A program made the translations under genes and the position numbers. The notes beneath the pieces are model-generated. The model saw only the letters and a list, made by a program, of their open reading frames with translations. It made no database searches and was not told the DNA's origin. This document shows positions 25,357 to 32,400 of a stretch of 64,000 bases of DNA, in pieces (position 1 is the stretch's first letter; each line of letters begins with the position of its first letter). Source of the DNA: Oligoflexia bacterium (GTDB taxonomy: Bacteria; Bdellovibrionota; UBA1018); assembly GCA_014376785.1 (NCBI GenBank), contig JACMQW010000016.1, positions 62,001-126,000 on the forward strand, given 5' to 3'.

Positions 25357-26201
25357 ATGCCAGCCATTTCTTCCGGCGCTGCCGAGGTCAGTTCTTTCAC
25401 GACCATCGTCCCTTCACTTCCATTTACCGGACAGTAAAAACGGAAAGTGCCTGGCTGGGTCGGAACAAAAGTAATCTCTTCGATCTTGCTCATGCGGACC
25501 TGTTTCCGAATGTTAAACGTGTCCATCATCAGGCAAAGGGATCCCTTTGAAGTTCCCGTCACATACAACCGCACCGGAACATCGCGGCTCACGAAAATGG
25601 TTTTTGGGAAAAAGCCCAGGTCTCCCGCAATGATCGAAACTTCTTGGACGCCTTTTCTACGCGTCACCGGGTCAGAAACTTCCGTCACAAACTTTTCTGT
25701 TTCGGCCGACTGCCGGGCTTCTTCTGATTGGGAAATCCGTTTTAGCACCGGACGCTGGCCCACCTCTCCAGAGGATTCATTTGCGGTCTTTCGGACATCG
25801 TCGTTTGGCTTTGATCTCCAACCTTTCGACGCTGCATTCGATGCACTGCTCGCAGGTGCAGAATTTCCGCGGGACATCTCCAGGCCCGCGGGCGCGCGGT
25901 TCGTATTCCGACGACGATAAGTGGCGATGTTATCGCCGAAGTCTGTTTCGCGATTGAAATCGATTTCGACGCCCTCGTCATCCCGCATCGCTTCTCGCCG
26001 GGTTCTCGTCGCTTCGGCGGCGCCCGGATAGACTCCCCAAGTAGAGTCGGGTACCACGCCCCCGACGGCCGGGTCGTTTGCGTGGTTTGGGGGTGGCGGC
26101 GGGATCATGCGCGTTCCTCCGCTCGCCCCAGAGGGTAGGGAGACCGCTAGGGCCAAACAAATCACTAATTTCTTTAGATTCCGTCCAAGTTCAAATTCCA
26201 T
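25353..26201 (-). CDS. Secreted cupredoxin-like protein coupled to cpaF
   Basis: 282 residues. A signal peptide (cleavage near GASG), a Pro/Ala/Ser/Arg-rich linker of about 150 residues, then a C-terminal cupredoxin fold (about 185-270) with GDLGFFPKTIFVSRDVPVRLYV, TFVPTQPGTFRFYCPVNGSEGTMVVK. This resembles the EfeO/cupredoxin_1 type. The copper loop has Cys and Met (C..M) but lacks the usual histidine after Cys, so metal binding is doubtful. The ATG at 26201 begins the signal peptide. First gene of the cupredoxin-cpaF(-sthA) run. Confidence 0.75.
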   Translation of the reverse strand: MEFELGRNLKKLVICLALAVSLPSGASGGTRMIPPPPPNHANDPAVGGVVPDSTWGVYPGAAEATRTRREAMRDDEGVEIDFNRETDFGDNIATYRRRNTNRAPAGLEMSRGNSAPASSASNAASKGWRSKPNDDVRKTANESSGEVGQRPVLKRISQSEEARQSAETEKFVTEVSDPVTRRKGVQEVSIIAGDLGFFPKTIFVSRDVPVRLYVTGTSKGSLCLMMDTFNIRKQVRMSKIEEITFVPTQPGTFRFYCPVNGSEGTMVVKELTSAAPEEMAGM

Positions 26202-26264
26202 GAGGTTAAACCTCCTCAGGGTTCTTTCGGACATCCTCGGGCGGAACTTAAGATTCGTAGGGTT

Positions 26265-26291
26265 CAACCCGGATATTATTTACACGGGTTG
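26265..26291. repeat. CAACCCG / CGGGTTG inverted repeat
   Basis: Perfect 7-bp arms (26265-26271, 26285-26291) separated by 13 AT-rich bases, about 65 bp upstream of the cupredoxin gene. Suits an operator or a leader hairpin. The interval 26202-26549 (348 bp) otherwise holds only the control elements at 26378-26472. Confidence 0.4.
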
Positions 26292-26377
26292 GCTAATCTC
26301 TAGTCAGTAACCGCGCCGAATTAAAGCATAGCCCAAGAAGAATCGTGATCCTGACCCTGCCGAAAAAATCGCTTGAG

Positions 26378-26394
26378 AGGGCGTGGACCGCCCT
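26378..26394. promoter_or_regulatory. AGGGCG-N5-CGCCCT palindrome, candidate activator site
   Basis: A 17-bp palindrome (arms 26378-26383 and 26389-26394) directly before the IHF-like site and about 62 bp upstream of the -24 box. This is a position where enhancer-binding proteins bind. Confidence 0.42.
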
Positions 26395-26406
26395 AATATA
26401 TTGATT
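26394..26406 (-). promoter_or_regulatory. IHF consensus site
   Basis: TAATATATTGATT matches the reverse of the IHF consensus WATCAANNNNTTR at every position. It lies in an AT-rich stretch, about 50 bp upstream of the sigma-54 promoter, where DNA bending would bring an activator to the polymerase. Confidence 0.52.
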
Positions 26407-26455
26407 TAATTAACATTTTTCTTTGCTGAAAGAATTTTAACGCATAAAGATATAA

Positions 26456-26472
26456 ATGGCACCTGGATTGCT
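26456..26472 (+). promoter_or_regulatory. Sigma-54 promoter of the 26550-27363 genes
   Basis: ATGGCACCTGGATTGCT has perfect TGGCAC and TTGCT blocks with GG-N10-GC spacing (11 of 13 positions). The expected start near 26483 leaves a 67-nt leader before 26550. Confidence 0.67.
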
Positions 26473-26549
26473 CAATGGGGAACGCCAACGGTGAGCAATC
26501 AAACTCATCGGTATGGTTAACGGAACCAAGACCCGACGGGAAGTTTGTC

Positions 26550-26855
26550 ATGTCCAACGTCATTTCACTCCGAGCTTACAAAGCCCTCAAAAATTCTGAC
26601 TCCGAAATCCTTGCCTACCAGGCAAAGATCCTCTCCCTCTCGAAGGTGGAACTCCTCGAGGAGATGGTTCGCTTTCAAGAAGAGCGGAAGGTACTCGGCA
26701 AGCTCAGTCCCGACCTGATGGAAAAAGGACGCCACCTCTTTCGCGCTCTCGAAGAAACGGCGGACTCCTCAGAATTAAAAATTCTTTCGAGATCTTATCG
26801 CCGGCATTTGGATTACGAGATCGCGGCCCAGAAGGAACGGAACGGCCAATCGTGA
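26550..26855 (+). CDS. Uncharacterised 101-residue helical protein
   Basis: A mostly helical, charged cytoplasmic protein (MSNVISLRAYKALK..., then KVELLEEMVRFQEERK and ELKILSRSYRRHLDYEI). No signal peptide or known domain. The ATG at 26550 is preceded by CGGGAAG; the in-frame start at 26475 would lie upstream of the predicted transcript start and is rejected. It is the first gene downstream of the sigma-54 promoter and is 22 bp from the next gene. Confidence 0.65.
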   Translation: MSNVISLRAYKALKNSDSEILAYQAKILSLSKVELLEEMVRFQEERKVLGKLSPDLMEKGRHLFRALEETADSSELKILSRSYRRHLDYEIAAQKERNGQS

Positions 26856-26877
26856 TCGAAAGTGCCCAAGGAAACTC

Positions 26878-27363
26878 ATGAAAATATTCAAGCTCTTTAC
26901 AATGTTGCTTTTGTCCTCTTTCAGCCTGTCTGCGATGGCGGATTTTTCTGAATTATCTCGACTCGTCCAAGAGGTAAAAGCGACCAATGCCCCTTCTGCT
27001 CTCTCGGCTTTCCATACCCAGCTCCGAGACGACACGGAGTACATGGATGGGATCATGTCCGACGTCCTCGACCAAATTTTCGAAGAGCAAAAAAGCGGCT
27101 TCATCCAATCGAGTGAAACGAAACGATCCGAGCTACTCGCTCTGAACGAGCCCGCAGAAGGACTTCTCGCCATCATCGATGAAGCCATTCAAGCAGAGAT
27201 TTTACCCTCAGAAAATAGAACAGAAGTGATTCAGGCCCAGGAAAAAAAGCGCAACCAACAAGCGATGCTCGTCGAAGGAAAAAGTCTTTCAGACAATACA
27301 CCGTTCAATAAAACTCTGCGAAAAACCGCTGAAATCCGCGCTCGCTTGTCCCTGTATTATTGA
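26878..27363 (+). CDS. Secreted helical protein of unknown function
   Basis: 161 residues with a signal peptide (MKIFKLFTMLLLSSFSLSAMA, residues 1-21). The mature part is predicted all-helical and charged, with no cysteine and a final NKTLRKTAEIRARLSLYY. No family recognised. RBS AAGGAA before the ATG. Second gene of the sigma-54-controlled unit, so it probably acts in the periplasm as part of an envelope response. Confidence 0.68.
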   Translation: MKIFKLFTMLLLSSFSLSAMADFSELSRLVQEVKATNAPSALSAFHTQLRDDTEYMDGIMSDVLDQIFEEQKSGFIQSSETKRSELLALNEPAEGLLAIIDEAIQAEILPSENRTEVIQAQEKKRNQQAMLVEGKSLSDNTPFNKTLRKTAEIRARLSLYY

Positions 27364-27408
27364 TAGAATACTATTAATGAACGCTTACCGCTGAACGCTG
27401 AATGCTTA

Positions 27409-27744
27409 CTAATGAACGTTCGCGTGCACGGTATTCGTATCGCTGGCTAAAATCGCATCGATCTTTGCGATTTTATTATAAACGCCCATCAGTAAAAAAC
27501 AGGGCGCGAGCATTCCGACACCCAACCCGGCACCCTTCCGATCTGATGCAATCAGCACAGATGCGGCCACTAAACTCAATGTCGAAAGACCCACCCAAGA
27601 TACCCAGGGTAATTTTCCAGTCTGCTCTTCGATAAAATGGGTCACTTTATGATAGTCTACGCCTTCGAAAGGTTTCTGATTCACTTCCACGAAATCTTTC
27701 AATGCTTCGGATGTCGATTCTTTCATTTCTGATAAATTTTTCAT
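27409..27744 (-). CDS. Small membrane protein
   Basis: 111 residues with a soluble helical N-terminus (MKNLSEMKESTSEALKDF...) and two transmembrane helices (about 55-73, WVSWVGLSTLSLVAASVLI, and 79-96, GLGVGMLAPCFLLMGVYN). It resembles the YqjD-type and neighbouring small envelope proteins in layout but I do not assign a family. The ATG at 27744 has GAAGGAG. It converges with 26878. Confidence 0.7.
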   Translation of the reverse strand: MKNLSEMKESTSEALKDFVEVNQKPFEGVDYHKVTHFIEEQTGKLPWVSWVGLSTLSLVAASVLIASDRKGAGLGVGMLAPCFLLMGVYNKIAKIDAILASDTNTVHANVH

Positions 27745-27794
27745 GAAAACTCCTTCATTTGCGGGGTTTTGATCACCGGAATGATTCAATAAGA

Positions 27795-27811
27795 TGCAAA
27801 TCAGAGGCCGG
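27795..27811 (-). promoter_or_regulatory. Weak sigma-54-like site upstream of 27744
   Basis: Minus-strand CCGGCCTCTGATTTGCA keeps GG-N10-GC and TTGCA but only 9 of 13 positions match. It would start transcription about 40 bp before the ATG at 27744. Confidence 0.3.
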
Positions 27812-27853
27812 GAAAAAGGCACCGTCACTTTCCTATCATGGAACAAATTAAGG

Positions 27854-27884
27854 GACCCTGCCTCGAGAAACTCGAGGCAGGGTC
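27854..27884 (-). terminator. Terminator-like hairpin after phoH
   Basis: Perfect 14-bp arms GACCCTGCCTCGAG and CTCGAGGCAGGGTC with a 3-nt loop. On the minus strand a CCTTAATTTGTT stretch follows. It ends the PhoH-family transcript at 27926. Confidence 0.8.
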
Positions 27885-27925
27885 TGAAATGATGAAGACG
27901 AAACTGAAGACTAAACGTGGAAAAC

Positions 27926-29257
27926 TCAGAGCAGGTTTGAAGCCAACTCCGAAAGCTTTGAGCGCTCACCTTTCGTAAAGGTGACGTGTGCCGAAATCGC
28001 TTCGTCTTTGAACTTCTCGACTAAATAAACGAGCCCGTTATTCGCGGAATCCACGTAAGGATTATCAATTTGGTAACTATCGCCGGTGAGCACGATCTTC
28101 GTGCCGTCCCCTGCCCGAGTGATAATCGTCTTCACTTCGTGCGGAGTTAAGTTCTGCGATTCATCGACAATCAGGTACTGCTGAGGAATTGTTCGGCCCC
28201 GAATGTAAGTGAGTGGCTCGATCTGAAGCAGACCTTGGTTCATCAACTCCTGCGCGCCGCGACCGGCTCCGCGACGAGAAGCCCCTTTACCGCCACCCGT
28301 GGCGCCGAAAAGGAAGTCGACGTTATCGTAAATCGGCTGCATCCAAGGATTCAGCTTTTCTTCGATGTCACCCGGAAGGTAACCGATGTCTTTTCCCAGC
28401 GGAAATACCGGACGCGATACGAGCAAACGATGGTAAACGCCTTCATCGACCGTCTTTGCAAGCCCCGCCGCAATCGCAAGGAGAGTCTTCCCCGTACCCG
28501 CCTTACCCACGAGGGAAACGAGTTTAATTTCATCGTTCAAAAGTGCATCGATCGCGAAAGCTTGCTCCGCGTTTTTCGGGAAAATCCCCCATAATCCTTC
28601 CGGTGGTTTAATCACCGGAACGAGCGCATCGAGTTCTTTAGAATACCGCGCCATCGCGGTGTGATTCGGATTCGCCGAATCTTTTAAGATTAAATACTGG
28701 TTGGGTTTGAAAAGTTTCGCTGCCTCCGGATAAGCGAGGCGTTTATTCGCGTAAAACTCGTCGACCAAATGCGCGTCCACGGCAAGGTTCACCACCCCCG
28801 TGTAAAGCTGATCCGGCTCCACGCTGGATGGTTCGTAATCTTCCGCTAGCACTCCGAGGGCATCGGACTTAATCCGGAGGTTAATGTCCTTCGTGACAAA
28901 AACGATCGGTCGCTTCGGCTGTTCTTTTTTCAGCGTAATCGCTAAGGCCAGAATCCGGTTATCCGCTTTGTCCATTTGGAGTTCGAAAGGGAGCGGTTGC
29001 TCCGTTCCAAGCTCAACGGTTAAAATTCCGCCATTCGGAAGCTTCACGCCTTTCGAAAGTTCGCCACCCACCCGCATCGCATCGACGACTCGAGAAAAAT
29101 GTCGCGCGTGCCGGCCGTTTTCAGACATCTCGCGTTTGAAGCGATCGATTTCTTCGACCACCACGATCGGGATGATGATGTCGTTATTTCCGAACTTGAA
29201 AATGGCGTTCGGATCGAAAAGCAGAACGTTGGTATCGAGTACGAAGGCTTTTCTCAA
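27926..29257 (-). CDS. PIN-PhoH family protein (PhoH2 type)
   Basis: 443 residues. N-terminal PIN ribonuclease domain (about 1-135) with the acidic residues in FVLDTNVLLFD, and a C-terminal PhoH P-loop ATPase (about 215-443) with GKAGTGKTLLA, Walker B YLIVDESQNLT and sensor VLTGDSYQID. Such PIN-PhoH proteins act as ATP-dependent RNA helicase/RNase. The length and order match YlaK/PhoH2. It is divergent from the giant repeat protein. Confidence 0.94.
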   Translation of the reverse strand: MRKAFVLDTNVLLFDPNAIFKFGNNDIIIPIVVVEEIDRFKREMSENGRHARHFSRVVDAMRVGGELSKGVKLPNGGILTVELGTEQPLPFELQMDKADNRILALAITLKKEQPKRPIVFVTKDINLRIKSDALGVLAEDYEPSSVEPDQLYTGVVNLAVDAHLVDEFYANKRLAYPEAAKLFKPNQYLILKDSANPNHTAMARYSKELDALVPVIKPPEGLWGIFPKNAEQAFAIDALLNDEIKLVSLVGKAGTGKTLLAIAAGLAKTVDEGVYHRLLVSRPVFPLGKDIGYLPGDIEEKLNPWMQPIYDNVDFLFGATGGGKGASRRGAGRGAQELMNQGLLQIEPLTYIRGRTIPQQYLIVDESQNLTPHEVKTIITRAGDGTKIVLTGDSYQIDNPYVDSANNGLVYLVEKFKDEAISAHVTFTKGERSKLSELASNLL

Positions 29258-29464
29258 AGAGAGGCTCCCATCTTCCGTGAGGACGTTAACGCGGGCCTGA
29301 AAACTCCCGGGTGCCTATCGCCAATCCACTGGCGGCATCCAGCTTAAGCGTAATCGAACCTCTCGCCGTGGCGAAAGAAAAAACCTAGGCCCTCTCCGTT
29401 TTCTATCGAACGGACATTAAACCATTTATCCCGGCGCGCAACCGACCGAAGAGAAGAAGGTGAG

Positions 29465-32400
29465 GTGCGCTCCCCTTTGAATCATTGGCTAAAATTCATC
29501 TTTGAAAACTCTTTCCGCGCACCCATCAGCGCAGTGATCTCGCTTGTCTGCATTACGGTCAGCGGATGCTCCGTAGCAGACCGGCTCAGTAATGCGACTT
29601 CATCCAGTTCTCCAATCGGTGCTCCTCGCGAACTTTCTTTTTTGAATGCTCCGGGCGCAAATTATGGCTACGTGCCGGTAAGCGCTACTCGGCTCATGAT
29701 TCTTCCACTATCCACCACCGGCTCCGGAAGCGCGACGATCACCGGTTTTCGAAATTCTGATTCTCATTACACATTCAATGGCGGAACATTTCCCGGTACA
29801 GGCGGTACATGCGCCCAACCCATTCAAGGAAATTGCTCAGTCGCGATTCTTTTCACCGCGCCGACTTCTCCCGCGAACGTGGGAATTTATACGAATAACG
29901 TCACCATCGAATACCTTTCTTCTGGCGCATCGAAATCGCTTTCACTGAGTCTTTCCGCAACCGTTGTCGTGTCAGCGAACATCATTATTCAGTCTGGATC
30001 ACCCTATAGCTATGGCTCCGCAAATCTGGGCACCAGCTCGCTTGCAACTCTAACCGTCGATAATTTCGGCCTGCTTCCCGCGACTTCACTTGGAAATATT
30101 TCAATCTCCCCGCCCTTCCAATACCTGGGGGGAAACTATCCGGGCAGTGGTGGAAGTTGCACCACGGTGCTGAATCCTGGCGAAAGCTGCACGCTGAAAG
30201 TAAGTTTTACGCCGACCTCCGCAGGTGCGGCGAGTGGTTCGCTCATTCTCGGCTACAACGATGGAAATCGTGCGGCTACGAGCGCCGAAGCGCTCAGTGG
30301 GGTCGGCATTGGATATGCGAACCTAGTTCTGAGTAGTCCGGTTACCAATCCCTACGATTTCGGAGCGCACCCTACGAGCGCCGCGGAAACGGCATTGACC
30401 TTCACTTTCACCAATAACGGCGGCCAAACCGCGACCGCGCTCTCCCCAACCGCGCTTTCCTCACCCTTTCGTTACGTGGGAGGAAGTTTTCCAGGAACGG
30501 GCGGAACCTGCGGACTCACGATCGCAGCGAGTTCAAGCTGTAACGTCGTCGTCGGCTTTCTCCCCACGGTGGTCGGTCTTTCGACTACGACATTTAATTT
30601 GGCTTACTCGGACGGCGGAACCTTTCGGACGCTCAGTGAATCGCTCCAAGGCACGGGCGCCGCGCCTGCATCGCTCGTCATTTCGAACGGCCCCACTTAC
30701 GACTATGGAGCGAAACTCGTCGGATCATCCGCCGACTTTTCATTCACGGTGACGAATAACGGGGGAACTTCTGCGAACGCAATCACCGGTTCCCCATTGA
30801 GTGCGCCCTATTCTTTCAAGGGCGGAAGTTATCCCGGATCGGGCGGTACTTGCGGAGCGTCGATTCTGGCTCAAACTTCTTGCACGGTGATTTTGATTTT
30901 TTCTCCGAGCGCGACCGGAACCTTCACAAATTCAGAAACCCTTTCCTACAACGATGGGGGTGCGACTCGAACGGCAGGGATCGCACTTTCGGGAACGGGT
31001 TTCGTTCAGGCCTTTCTCTCGATTTCCCTTCCCGCAGTGAACCCTTACGACTTCGGGGTAAAGACGGTCGGATCCGCCGAGAGCGACGTCACTTTCACTC
31101 TGGCAAACACTGGCAATGGTCCTGCGACCAGCATCGTCGCGAGCGGACTTGCGACTCCGTTTCTCTATAAAGGAAGCGCCTATCCGGGAACCGGCGGAAC
31201 ATGCGGAACCACGCTCGCCGCCAGTTCGAGTTGTACGATGGTGTTTGGTTTTCTACCCACCGTGGCGGGATCTTTTTCCGGAATACTGACTGTCTCCGCA
31301 AGTGACGGCTTAGCAAACGTGACCACCGCAAAATCTTTTAGTGGAGTGGCCGCAGGTCCCGCAGTTCTCTCTATTTCCAGCGCACCTACGTATGCCTTCG
31401 GATCAAAAATCGTCGGCGGAACCACCGATGCGACCCTCACGATCACGAACTCCGGCGGAACGATTGCAACTTCCATCACCGGCACCGGGCTGGCCACGCC
31501 CATCTCCTTTTTAGGTGGGAACTTTCCCGGCACGGGCGGAACTTGCAGCACGAGTCTTGCCGTGAGCGCGGCCTGTACCCTGGTCGTTCGTTACGCACCG
31601 ACCGCTGCGGGCAGTGTCACCGCTTCGCTTGCGATTGGGTATTTCGATGGCGGTGGAACACAGACGCAAACGATGGGATTCACGGGGAGCGCCTACCTGC
31701 AGGCGATTCTCGCTTTCACCACACCGGGAGGAAATCCTTACGACTTCGGAGTAAAAGCCGTCGGTTCAGCCGAAAGCGGTGTCACACTGATCCTCTCAAA
31801 CACGGGAAGCGGAAGTGCGACGAGTTTATCTGCGAGCGGCCTTTCTACGCCTTTTCGTTATGCCGGCGGAACCTATCCCGGAAGCGCAGGAACTTGCGGA
31901 ATGACCCTCTCCGCAACCTCGACTTGTACGATTGTTCTCGGATTTGCACCAACGACGAGCGGCTCCTATTCAAACACGTTTTCTCTCTCCGCATACGACG
32001 GCGTGAGTACGGTAAACGTCGCAAAAGGAATCACGGGAATCGCCATCACGCCCGCATTGCTCACGCTCACCAATATCCCCACCTATGATTTCGGCGCGCA
32101 GCAAGTCGGCTCGACAACCGACCGGACCTTCACTCTCACCAACAGTGGCGGCTCGACCGCAACGGCACTCGCAACCAGCGGTCTCTCGGCACCGCTGAAC
32201 TTCCGGGGCGGATCTTATCCCGGAACAGGGGGAAATTGTGGGACCACCCTCGCCGCAAGTGCGACGTGCACTCTGGTCGTCCGATTTGCGCCGACCGCAG
32301 CGGGTGCTTTGACCGAAACACTGAACCTTACATACAACGACGGAACCGGAAGCATCAGCACATCCCTCGGAATCACTGGAAGCAGTTATTTTAAAGCTCT

